Below, piece by piece: positions 18,151-26,181 of a DNA stretch of 30,178 nt. The DNA lies in NCBI GenBank assembly GCA_036940085.1, contig JALLBK010000923.1:1-30178 (forward strand). The letters are read 5' to 3'. The notes beneath the pieces were generated by a model. It saw only the letters and a program-made list of their open reading frames with translations, made no database searches and was not told the origin of the DNA. The position numbers were made by a program, and so were the translations under genes. This stretch comes from Discostella pseudostelligera. Lineage: Eukaryota > Bacillariophyta > Thalassiosirophyceae > Thalassiosirales > Thalassiosiraceae. The stretch's first letter is position 1; every line of letters begins with the position of its first letter.

Positions 18151-20778
18151 ATGCTTCGGGGAGGCCGTTCCGTCGATTACTACTCGACGGCACCCGTCTT
18201 GACGGCCACGACTACTTCAACAAAGACAATGATGAAACGAGATCCTTCTGGTGGTGGGGGTGGTAGACCGTCGCAAATGTCATCATCGTCGTACTCCTCT
18301 TCCTCAATGAACCAAGCTCGGCAGTCGTCGACAAAGGCAGTTGACAGGGTCTACGAGTTTGCAGATGGAAGCGGAGGCGGCGGTGGCACCAATAAGTCCA
18401 ACAAAGGAGGTTGGGGTGTATCAAGAATAAAAGGTCAACAATATTACAAGTCTCGAGGGAGCGGTAGTACCGGCAGTGGTGGCGGGGGTGCATCCGTCGC
18501 CACCGAATGCAGCAACGACGACAGTTACATCAGTGGCAATTACGAAACAATCAATGGCGATCCTAAACACCACCAAAAGAGACAATTGTCCAAATCATCA
18601 TCCAACGCATCCGCTACACCCCTTCCCCCACCTCCTGGTCTACGCAACGTGGGCAATTCCTGCTATGCCAATGCTGCATTGCAATGTCTCCTCTCTACTG
18701 CATTGCCACATGCATTGCTTGATGAGAAGAATGCACATATCATAAGACGACATTCGTTCAATCGTAAATTATTGGTGCATGGGAGTGGCTCTGTCGAGAC
18801 GACATCCACACAGCATCGTGGCAATGGTACAGGTGGTGTCGAGCACTCCCAATCGAAAGACTCGAACGATGCACAATCGACCATAGGAAGTTGTTTAAGC
18901 GGCATGAGTGGGATATACGAAGATGATGAAGATGATGTCATCTTGGCACGGGCTATGGGAGATGGGGAGCAGGGTGGTGGAGCTGGGGAAGGGGGATGTT
19001 ATGATGCCAACTTGCATGGATTGAGGAATTCTCCCACTCGACGACGGAGGAAGCGTACCACCACCACCACAGGAGCTAAATACAAGGATGTCGACGATGC
19101 TGCCACAGTGGGGAGTTGCTCGACATTGCATTCGGACTTGTACCATATTATGCGCAGTCGAGAACGTGCTACGAAAGAGGAGGGGGCATCGGGTGGTCCA
19201 GATAAGGAGGCTGATTTGCTATGCGCATGGCTAACACAGGAGCTTACCCAAATTACACGGGAATATACCACACCACTGCCGGGGTTCAAGGTGGAAAAGC
19301 GTCGTGGATTGACGAGTAGGGGAGGAGTGGGCGGAGGGGTTGGGTCATTCTTCTTTGGGGGTGGTTCGGGAGGAGGAGCCCATCAGCAACAAAATCGGGT
19401 GGTCGATCCAGGCTCCATCACACGACATGTGCATAAGATATCTCCCTGTCTTCGTCCTTATCAACAGGAGGATGCACACGAGTTCTTTCGTGCACTCCTT
19501 TCATCACTTACCATGCATGGTCAGAATGCTCGTCTCTCCTCGCTCTTTGACGGACTGCTTGAAAGTTCGGTGACTTGTCAGACTTGTCGCAAGACCTCTT
19601 TAACGCGCGATCGATACATGGACTTAAGTTTGGATATTGCCGACAATTCAATAACGACGCTCGAACGTGCCTTTGGAAAATTCACCGCCGATGAGACATT
19701 GTCCGATGATAATATGGTAATGTGTTCACGATGCAAGGGGAAACGCATCGTTACCAAGGGCCTGCGTTTGGCGACGGCACCAACTATGCTCGTGATCAAC
19801 TACAAGCGCTTCTCGTATGATAATTTTGGCAGACTGGTGCGGTTGTCCCGGCACGTGCAATTTCCATTACGACTTGAGATTGGAGAGTACATGTCCCGTG
19901 CCAATCGAGGCAAGCCTCCGCCGTACACCTTGGTGGCCGTGCTTGTCCATCGTGGTAGATCGTGTGATTGTGGACATTACTTTGCCTATGTGAGGAAGGG
20001 GAAGGACTGGTATCTTACGAATGATGCCGAGGTGACGAAGGTGGATGTTGAGGAGGTATTGAGCTCGCAGGCATATGTGTTAGTATACGAGGTGGCGGGT
20101 ATGAAGGAGAAGCATAACTTCGATTGTTATTCGAGATATCATCGATCATTGGACGAGGCAGATGATACAATGATAGCCAAGGGGGGCAGGGGATCCAATG
20201 ACGATGATGGTGGCAAATGGGATTTTTCTGCATCCTTGGCAAGCTTGATCGAGGCCTGCGATGCCGGATTATGCGGAACCTTATCAAGTGTGGTAGAGTC
20301 GGATAAGAAAGCATCCTCCGGCGGTGTAACCGCGAGGAGCAACAATTCTCTTGAAAAACCAAGTCCACGCAAGGGAAGCGGTCAGAGCGATGTTCCTGGG
20401 GTGATGGCCTACTACAAACGAGGTCGTAGTCACACTCCTAGTCGGCACAATAGAAGTAGATCTAGAGAGCTACATCGGGGAAATAGAAGCAGAGAAAGGG
20501 AAGATACGGATATGTATGACTTTGAGCCACCAGAGGGAGGCTTCCAGCGTCGTGCCAAGAGTCTATCGCGGGTGGATAGATTCAAGACGAAGAGGGTTGA
20601 TTTAGATGATCAGCAACGAAGTCTCTCAAGACAACAAAGCACTAGGAGGCGTGTGCCGAGTAAACCGCGTGACCGTCGAACACCTACTGGTGGTCAAGCA
20701 TTGCCTCCATTGCATGAGCAACGGAGTGGGAGCGCGAGTAGTACACGTGGGGGGATAATTTACAATCTCAGTGACTAA
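18151..20778 (+). CDS. Ubiquitin-specific protease (USP/UBP, peptidase C19)
   Basis: The 875-residue enzyme removes ubiquitin from proteins. The Cys box is GLRNVGNSCYANAALQCLL, with catalytic Cys171. The His box is CGHYFAYVRKGKDWYLTNDAEV, with catalytic His609 and Asp625 (or Asn624). The QEDAHEFFRALLSSL block and two CxxC pairs, CQTC and CSRC, form the usual zinc-stabilised fingers. Between the Cys box and the QEDAHEFF block there is an insertion of about 250 residues, Gly/Ser/Thr-rich. The domain order and spacing resemble the UBP15-17/USP36-42 group. The N-terminal 160 residues are Gly/Ser-rich and disordered. The C-terminus is RS-like (RSHTPSRHNRSRSRE), which suggests nuclear or RNA-associated location. 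No intron is needed. It has the longest upstream region in the window. Confidence 0.93.
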   Translation: MLRGGRSVDYYSTAPVLTATTTSTKTMMKRDPSGGGGGRPSQMSSSSYSSSSMNQARQSSTKAVDRVYEFADGSGGGGGTNKSNKGGWGVSRIKGQQYYKSRGSGSTGSGGGGASVATECSNDDSYISGNYETINGDPKHHQKRQLSKSSSNASATPLPPPPGLRNVGNSCYANAALQCLLSTALPHALLDEKNAHIIRRHSFNRKLLVHGSGSVETTSTQHRGNGTGGVEHSQSKDSNDAQSTIGSCLSGMSGIYEDDEDDVILARAMGDGEQGGGAGEGGCYDANLHGLRNSPTRRRRKRTTTTTGAKYKDVDDAATVGSCSTLHSDLYHIMRSRERATKEEGASGGPDKEADLLCAWLTQELTQITREYTTPLPGFKVEKRRGLTSRGGVGGGVGSFFFGGGSGGGAHQQQNRVVDPGSITRHVHKISPCLRPYQQEDAHEFFRALLSSLTMHGQNARLSSLFDGLLESSVTCQTCRKTSLTRDRYMDLSLDIADNSITTLERAFGKFTADETLSDDNMVMCSRCKGKRIVTKGLRLATAPTMLVINYKRFSYDNFGRLVRLSRHVQFPLRLEIGEYMSRANRGKPPPYTLVAVLVHRGRSCDCGHYFAYVRKGKDWYLTNDAEVTKVDVEEVLSSQAYVLVYEVAGMKEKHNFDCYSRYHRSLDEADDTMIAKGGRGSNDDDGGKWDFSASLASLIEACDAGLCGTLSSVVESDKKASSGGVTARSNNSLEKPSPRKGSGQSDVPGVMAYYKRGRSHTPSRHNRSRSRELHRGNRSREREDTDMYDFEPPEGGFQRRAKSLSRVDRFKTKRVDLDDQQRSLSRQQSTRRRVPSKPRDRRTPTGGQALPPLHEQRSGSASSTRGGIIYNLSD

Positions 20779-20805
20779 GGAGGTAACATCATTACCTCTG
20801 AGTCA
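20772..20805 (+). other. Inverted repeat spanning the stop codon of the USP gene
   Basis: GAGGTAA (20780-20786), loop CATCA, TTACCTC (20792-20798) is a perfect 7-bp stem. It is flanked by TGACT (20772-20776) and AGTCA (20801-20805), which can extend the stem across a small internal loop. The TAA stop is inside the outer arm. It could be a 3'-end RNA hairpin. Confidence 0.5.
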
Positions 20806-21230
20806 TTTTAAGGAATCTTAAGAATATACTTCCGATTTCTGTACCTAATGACAATGCATTGCAACTCTTGATGCAACTCTTGATTAGAGTAAATAGAAGG
20901 CCCGACAAGGAGTGAAAGCTGAATGAAGTGAATGAGTATCCTCGATAGTATTTCCCCTCTGAGTGATGTGGGTGCGGAAGCACTTTGACTCACCCTGACA
21001 CGTGGCATCCACTTAGACTGACATATTCCACCTGGAAGCTAGAAGTGGCCACACTGCTTTCATGCCACGAGATGCGACCGACGACGACGACGACCAACAA
21101 CATGCAAGCTAGCTGCAGCTGCAGCGGCGGATTGGTAGACCTTCCATACCATAGGGCGTCGACGACTCTTGGGATACTCATGATTTAATTATTGACGCTC
21201 GCCATTTCTCCTGATCGAATCGGCATCAAA
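20779..21230. promoter_or_regulatory. Intergenic region upstream of the OMA1-like gene
   Basis: This 452-bp stretch contains the hairpin above, a two-copy 12-bp tandem repeat (20861-20884) and a G-box TGACACGTGGCA (20996-21007) 231 bp before the next ATG. A GACGACGACGA run lies at about 21079-21092. No GGCGGGAA site and no supported gene are present. Confidence 0.45.
20861..20884. repeat. Two-copy 12-bp tandem repeat
   Basis: GCAACTCTTGAT is present twice back to back (20861-20872, 20873-20884) in the 3' flank of the USP gene. Confidence 0.95.
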
Positions 21231-22337
21231 ATGAGCCTCATTCGGGCAATAAAAAATCGCTACCCGTGGCAGTGTTTTCACCAGCAACTTCATCGCTCTC
21301 GACAGCTCTCCGCATCCGCACGCAGTCTCACCAAAGGTTCTCCTCACGGTAGGAACGGTGCTGGCGGCAGAGAAGGCAATAATGTTCCTCCATCCTACGT
21401 CATATTCGGATTCGGCGTTCCCCTCGTGGGCATTACTGCAACATCTATCTATGCCTACTACAGCTGTCTCGACAATGTTCCGTACACCAATCGTCGTCGT
21501 CTCCTCGCGACGAGTCAGCAATGGGAAGCAGCCATGGGGCATGAACAGTATAAAGCTTTGCTCAAACAATACGATCAGGACATCCTACCAAAAGACCACA
21601 GAGCTTCTGTAACTGTACAAAGGGTGGGAAGTCGAATTGCCGCGGCTGCAGATAAGTGCTCACGAGAGTGGAATGCAACAGACAAAAGCAAATCAAACAA
21701 CCAAAACAGGCCCAATTTGCCCTACACATATACTGTAATTCGATCACCAGATGCTAACGCATTTGTGCTTCCTGGAAATCATGTCTTTGTGTTAACCGGT
21801 CTTTTCAGATATGCGCACGATGAAGACGAGCTGGCCTCAGTTTTGGGACATGAAATGGCACACAATATATCACGTCATGCTGGGGAGCGCGTGTCGGAAT
21901 CGATCCTCTTGGCAATAGTTCGTCGGTTAGCACTCATTATTGATCCATCGGGGATATTGCTCTCGTTCTTGATTCCTGCGGAGCAGTTGTTCTTTACCTT
22001 ACCCCACAATCGTGAGCATGAAATGGAAGCCGATAGGATTGGAATTATCTTGGCCAGTGAAGCATGTTATGATCCAAACGCGGCGAAGCGGGTATTCTCG
22101 AGAATGAAGGAGGGCACGGAACACGGAAATCGAGGACAAGCTACGCCTCCGGAATGGTTAAGCACCCATCCAGGATATGATACTCGCCTGTCACTCTTCG
22201 ATCAATGGATGCCAGATGCATTGGAACGGTTTAATCGTGATTCTGGGAACAAGTGCCGATCGATGAGAGCAGAAATGAAACGCGCAAGGCGACTTGCATC
22301 AGAGGCACATGATAGGCAAGAGGGCGGGAAAATGTAG
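21231..22337 (+). CDS. OMA1-like M48 metalloprotease, mitochondrial
   Basis: The ATG at 21231 gives 368 residues; the earlier in-frame start candidate at 21192 is TTG. The N-terminus (MSLIRAIKNRYPWQCFHQQLHRSRQLSASARS) is basic, with no acidic residue, like a mitochondrial presequence. A hydrophobic helix (VIFGFGVPLVGITATSIYAYY) follows at about residues 55-80. The zinc site is GHEMAHNISRH (His207, Glu208, His211), and the third ligand is in REHEMEADRIG (about Glu264). LSTHPGYDTRLSLF is the conserved C-terminal block of M48C enzymes. The family includes yeast Oma1 and bacterial BepA-like proteases, which cleave inner-membrane proteins under stress. A mitochondrial inner-membrane quality-control role is inferred. 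The stop is 76 bp from the convergent RAD1 stop. Confidence 0.92.
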   Translation: MSLIRAIKNRYPWQCFHQQLHRSRQLSASARSLTKGSPHGRNGAGGREGNNVPPSYVIFGFGVPLVGITATSIYAYYSCLDNVPYTNRRRLLATSQQWEAAMGHEQYKALLKQYDQDILPKDHRASVTVQRVGSRIAAAADKCSREWNATDKSKSNNQNRPNLPYTYTVIRSPDANAFVLPGNHVFVLTGLFRYAHDEDELASVLGHEMAHNISRHAGERVSESILLAIVRRLALIIDPSGILLSFLIPAEQLFFTLPHNREHEMEADRIGIILASEACYDPNAAKRVFSRMKEGTEHGNRGQATPPEWLSTHPGYDTRLSLFDQWMPDALERFNRDSGNKCRSMRAEMKRARRLASEAHDRQEGGKM

Positions 22338-22413
22338 CAACGACAGGGTTCATATCAATAATATGTATCAATATGTTATTTTGTATAACTTGAATGTGTT
22401 CAAATCGTAGCAA

Positions 22414-24783
22414 TCACGTACTGTCATAACTATCCTGAGTAAACTCCAACTTGGTATCGCCGTACATCATTCTAGGCTCCTGCTCCATCTCCGATTCACT
22501 ATTATCTCCAGAATCAATATTTTTTCCGCCAGCCCATCCATTACTTTTCCGAGTAGTGGTTGACATGGAAGTGCGTTTCGAGAACAACATGGGGACTTCT
22601 GCAGTTACGTCTATAGCATCTTCGAGCTCAGTTTCGTCACCGTCGTCGTCTTCGGACTGGGATTGAGTATCTTGAGCCAGTCTGGAATGACGTCCGGATA
22701 AGTCTAAGCTGCCACTATTGCTCATCTCACCATCGTCTGCATCATCAGGAGAACTGCCGGCCCAAACAGACTGTCGAACACTATCCTCACTGCGTCGATT
22801 TTTTCGAGAACCTGCATCGAAATTGTCCGCAAGCCGTTTCCTTTCATCACTGGAACTGTTGCTCGCCCGCCTGTCGTTCACAACGCCGCTTTCATTGTCA
22901 GAATCATCCTCGTCGCTCTGATTGTTACTCATTTGCACCCTATCCTCATCTCGGTCCTCCAAGGACCGGCGTGGCTGCTGTCGCCCATGACGCCGACGTC
23001 GAATGTCTTCCAGCGCATCCTTTCGACCCTGACTTGAAGGTGCTCTACTTTTACGTGACGACATCAACTCTTTATCAACTTCCAATTCGTCAAGTAGTCG
23101 ACTGGTGGCAGAACTGTTGCGAATGGGCGCCCGCACTGGACTTGCAGAGTCTCCATCACGTGTACCATGCTGTTCCTCTTCATCGTGCGACGATGATTTG
23201 CTCTTCCCAATTGTCGTGTTTGCACGTTGTTCATTTGCTCTAGACCTAGCATTATCCACGCGAGACTTTTTGCTCGTTGCAATTTCCTCATCCAATGATT
23301 CAGTGTTCGTGATATCCTGAAGTCCATTTCTCATTCTATGTTGTCCACCGGTGACATCCTCTTGGCTAACAGCGGCAGCATCATTATTATCATCTTCTTC
23401 ATCATTATCTTCAATGCATGTCATGATAAAGTCCACAAAACTTGGACGCCCCGTATGTTCCACATATTCATCTCGAGACACTTGATGCTGAATTGCCATA
23501 ATACCTCGTGCATTCACACTAATGCATGTCTCCACGCCAATATCTAATCCGCGCATCCCACTCAAGAATGCACCAAGAGGGTATCTTCTCACGATACTGT
23601 TATCGTCCGCGATGCGATTGTAACTTTCCAATCCAACGTACAGTCCTCCCTGGCCTCGATGGTATGGAACATTTACCCATACCTCACTCCTCGGGCCAAT
23701 GGTACCAAATTCCAAACCCTTTGTCGACAGGGAGATATTCACAATTTTCGCTCCAGGCACATCATACAATTCAGCCACGGCCGATTGTAATGCATCCGAG
23801 CAGAGTATGGCACGTGTTAGAATGGGTGAAGATCGAAAGGCCGTGGCAAGTCCCGAATGGGTATCGGTAGTACTACCACCCTCCTGATGTTGTTGCTGGA
23901 AGTTGTTGTTATCTGCATCCTCCTCGGGTCCATCATCCACATCATCGGCGACGGCCACTCCTGGTACCTCACATGTTACTAGACATCCGCCACCTCCGCC
24001 ACCACTTTCTAATAATTCCAAGTGAAGGGTGGCCGTTCCACGATCGTAGGACATGCACAGTGGAACATTCGATAGTGATGCATATTCACCACCACCTCCA
24101 GTAGTGCCATGACTTCCACTGCTGCCACCACTACCGCCACCTCCACCACCGCCTGATCCAGAACTTGGTTTATTTCCCGTCTTGGACAGGATGGAAAAAC
24201 AATCTAATACGGTAGTTAGATTGATACTAAATTCCCCACCCTGGATGATTTCTTTCGCCCCCCCGATTCCTCTCCTCTGCTGCTGATGTTGCTGCCTTCG
24301 AGACACTCCATCTCGTCCATTATTTGCTCCATCATCATTATCTTCATCATCACTATCCTCCACCCAAACCTCCTCCTCCCCGACATAATAATCCCGAAAC
24401 ATGGTCTTGGGCAAATCGACGGAACATTGAGCCTGTTTGGCCAAACCATGTTGGACATGAAAGGTTAATCCGTCGGGTCCGGCGTAGACGGTAACATGTT
24501 GGATTTTATGAGAGGATCCGCCGGAGATTGATTTGGCTGCGGAGATGGATTGGGTCATGCCACCACCACTGTGTTGTTGTTGTTGTTGATGACTGTTGGA
24601 GGTACCCCCCACGGTGACGACGCGTCGTAGGCAGGAGAGCAATGTGGCGACTTTGCGGGCTGAGTCGCATTGACAGGAGAAGAGAAGGTTGCTGCTACTG
24701 CTCTCATCATCGTTGCCGTGCTGATCATCGTAGGGATCGCCGTCAGCTGCCATAGCGGCGGATTGGCTGTCATTGTCGACCAT
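22414..24783 (-). CDS. RAD1: RAD1 subunit of the 9-1-1 checkpoint clamp, with a long acidic tail
   Basis: The start is the ATG at 24781-24783; the longer frame begins with TTG. The product has 789 residues, against roughly 280-400 for typical RAD1. The PCNA-like fold occupies residues ~34-460. Family landmarks are LLFSCQCDSARKVATLLSC, the HVTVYAGPDGLTFHVQ strand pair, EFSINLTTVLDCFSIL, the FGTIGPRSEVWVNVPY strand in the second half, and CISVNARGIMAIQHQV before the last helix. Acidic, Gln-rich and Gly-rich loops interrupt the fold. RAD1 forms a ring with RAD9 and HUS1 that is loaded at damaged DNA and activates the ATR-type kinase. The tail (about 461-789) is acidic and Ser-rich, with SQ/TQ sites near Ser473, Ser584, Thr706, Ser708 and Thr782. 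Its promoter, shared with the FtsJ gene, has an E2F-like site 159 bp from the ATG. Confidence 0.9.
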   Translation of the reverse strand: MVDNDSQSAAMAADGDPYDDQHGNDDESSSSNLLFSCQCDSARKVATLLSCLRRVVTVGGTSNSHQQQQQHSGGGMTQSISAAKSISGGSSHKIQHVTVYAGPDGLTFHVQHGLAKQAQCSVDLPKTMFRDYYVGEEEVWVEDSDDEDNDDGANNGRDGVSRRQQHQQQRRGIGGAKEIIQGGEFSINLTTVLDCFSILSKTGNKPSSGSGGGGGGGSGGSSGSHGTTGGGGEYASLSNVPLCMSYDRGTATLHLELLESGGGGGGCLVTCEVPGVAVADDVDDGPEEDADNNNFQQQHQEGGSTTDTHSGLATAFRSSPILTRAILCSDALQSAVAELYDVPGAKIVNISLSTKGLEFGTIGPRSEVWVNVPYHRGQGGLYVGLESYNRIADDNSIVRRYPLGAFLSGMRGLDIGVETCISVNARGIMAIQHQVSRDEYVEHTGRPSFVDFIMTCIEDNDEEDDNNDAAAVSQEDVTGGQHRMRNGLQDITNTESLDEEIATSKKSRVDNARSRANEQRANTTIGKSKSSSHDEEEQHGTRDGDSASPVRAPIRNSSATSRLLDELEVDKELMSSRKSRAPSSQGRKDALEDIRRRRHGRQQPRRSLEDRDEDRVQMSNNQSDEDDSDNESGVVNDRRASNSSSDERKRLADNFDAGSRKNRRSEDSVRQSVWAGSSPDDADDGEMSNSGSLDLSGRHSRLAQDTQSQSEDDDGDETELEDAIDVTAEVPMLFSKRTSMSTTTRKSNGWAGGKNIDSGDNSESEMEQEPRMMYGDTKLEFTQDSYDST

Positions 24784-25063
24784 CGTGACGAGATTATGGA
24801 GCAAATATTATGGAGTGGCGAGTTGTTGGGTTGGGTGTTGAGTTGGAGGGGTGAAGGGTAGGAGATTTGTGGCGGGATGGGCCGCGCGCGTTCTCTCACC
24901 TACGTAGGATTCGTAGTATCTTTGTGTGTACTACTGGCTAATTTGGCGGGAAGAAAGCGCCAGCCACTTCATACTGCTTCTCTCGCGGCATCAGGAGGAC
25001 AACTTCATGGCCATGAAATGCCTACTGCTACTGCTGCCCTCAAGGATGAATACTTGATCGCCC
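24784..25063. promoter_or_regulatory. Divergent promoter of RAD1 and the FtsJ methyltransferase genes
   Basis: This 280-bp region contains TTTGGCGGGAAG at 24942-24953, 159 bp from the RAD1 ATG and 111 bp from the other ATG. This is the best-placed site for a gene class known to be E2F-controlled in other eukaryotes. A small open frame (24877-25119) overlaps it and is not supported as a gene. Confidence 0.6.
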
Positions 25064-26161
25064 ATGACCTTATTCTTGCGCTCATGTCGTTCATCGGGAT
25101 GGCTCTCAATAAATTCTAGTTGCATGTCGATGTCCTGGTGCTCACATCGAGCACTAATAGGGCCAACATCAAATGTCGTCGTCCATGCGCTTCGTGCACC
25201 GACTACCACCGCCATCGGGGCGACGTACCATTCCTCATTGTTGTCAATGGCTATACGACGCAAACATTCCCGAAGTCAATCGTCAACTATCTGGCTAGAA
25301 CGACAACGCAAAGATCCATATGTGGCGATGGCGCAAGATCAAGGTTTGCCATCGCGATCGTACTTCAAACTACAGGAAATCAACGAACTGCACTACCCAG
25401 CTCTGCGATCCAAAACTAATGTGAAGAGAAAGATGCGAAAAGATAGTAATCGCACAAACAATTCCACTCCTCCAAAATGTAAAACACTCATACAACCTGG
25501 GTTCTTGGTGTTGGACTTGGGAGCAGCTCCAGGAGGATGGAGTTTGTATGCATCAACCCAATTACAACACAATCTTGGAGGGGCCGTGGTGGCAGTGGAT
25601 TTGCTCTCCTTGGATGAATCATTGCATTCCATCAACAATACTACCGATATTTCATCCAGGATACCTGCCAATTTACAATCGAATTTTCATTTCATACAAG
25701 GGGACTTTACGAAGGTTGAGACACATACTCGAATAATGGATGCATTTGCCAATGTATCGAGCGGAAGAGAAAGCAGTACTATAGTGAATGGGGACTGTGA
25801 TGTTCTATCATGTCGACTTCCTAATTTGGTACTCAGTGACATGGCAGCAAATTTCACTGGAGATTCTCTCACTGATGCAATACGAACAATAAATTTATGC
25901 GAGGAAGCATTGGCGTTTGCGGCGGGTAGTACTTGCTTTGATTCACCGCACTCGTCAACCCACGATCATGATAGTCGTGGTGTTTTGGAAGATGGAGGTG
26001 CATTCCTCTGCAAGTATTTCGCATGTGGGAAGGAGCATGAGGCTGATTTAATGAGTGCGACGAGGCGGGCGTTTCGATCTGTTCATGCTATCAAGCCGAG
26101 TGCTAGTCGGAAGGAATCGAGCGAAATGTATTTATTGGCACTTGAGTACAACTGCAAATAA
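25064..26161 (+). CDS. FtsJ/RrmJ-type 2'-O-ribose rRNA methyltransferase, probably organellar
   Basis: The 365-residue protein begins at the ATG at 25064; later in-frame ATGs at residues 21, 23 and 62 could also be used. The first ~70 residues are basic and Ser-rich without acidic residues, suggesting an organelle presequence. The core starts with KDPYVAMAQDQGLPSRSYFKL, typical of RlmE/MRM2 enzymes. The SAM site is VLDLGAAPGGWS (about 149-160). The K-D-K-E catalytic tetrad is present as Lys102, Asp259 (LVLSDMAANFTGD), Lys317 (GGAFLCKYF) and Glu354 (KESSEMYLLALEY). These enzymes methylate a uridine of large-subunit rRNA in bacteria and mitochondria. Insertions of about 25 residues after the first motif and before the third are low-complexity. 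The stop is only 20 bp from the convergent ALDH stop. Confidence 0.92.
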   Translation: MTLFLRSCRSSGWLSINSSCMSMSWCSHRALIGPTSNVVVHALRAPTTTAIGATYHSSLLSMAIRRKHSRSQSSTIWLERQRKDPYVAMAQDQGLPSRSYFKLQEINELHYPALRSKTNVKRKMRKDSNRTNNSTPPKCKTLIQPGFLVLDLGAAPGGWSLYASTQLQHNLGGAVVAVDLLSLDESLHSINNTTDISSRIPANLQSNFHFIQGDFTKVETHTRIMDAFANVSSGRESSTIVNGDCDVLSCRLPNLVLSDMAANFTGDSLTDAIRTINLCEEALAFAAGSTCFDSPHSSTHDHDSRGVLEDGGAFLCKYFACGKEHEADLMSATRRAFRSVHAIKPSASRKESSEMYLLALEYNCK

Positions 26162-26181
26162 CACAATAATGCATTTGTCTA

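Noticed and set aside
22322..22332. GGGCGGGAAAA resembling the promoter element
   Set aside because: It lies in the last codons of the OMA1-like gene (Gly-Gly-Lys-Met-stop) and far from any start codon, so it is probably coincidence.
24877..25119. Small plus-strand frame with one hydrophobic segment between RAD1 and the FtsJ gene
   Set aside because: It overlaps the shared promoter and the start of the methyltransferase gene in another frame, and includes the E2F-like site. No family signature.
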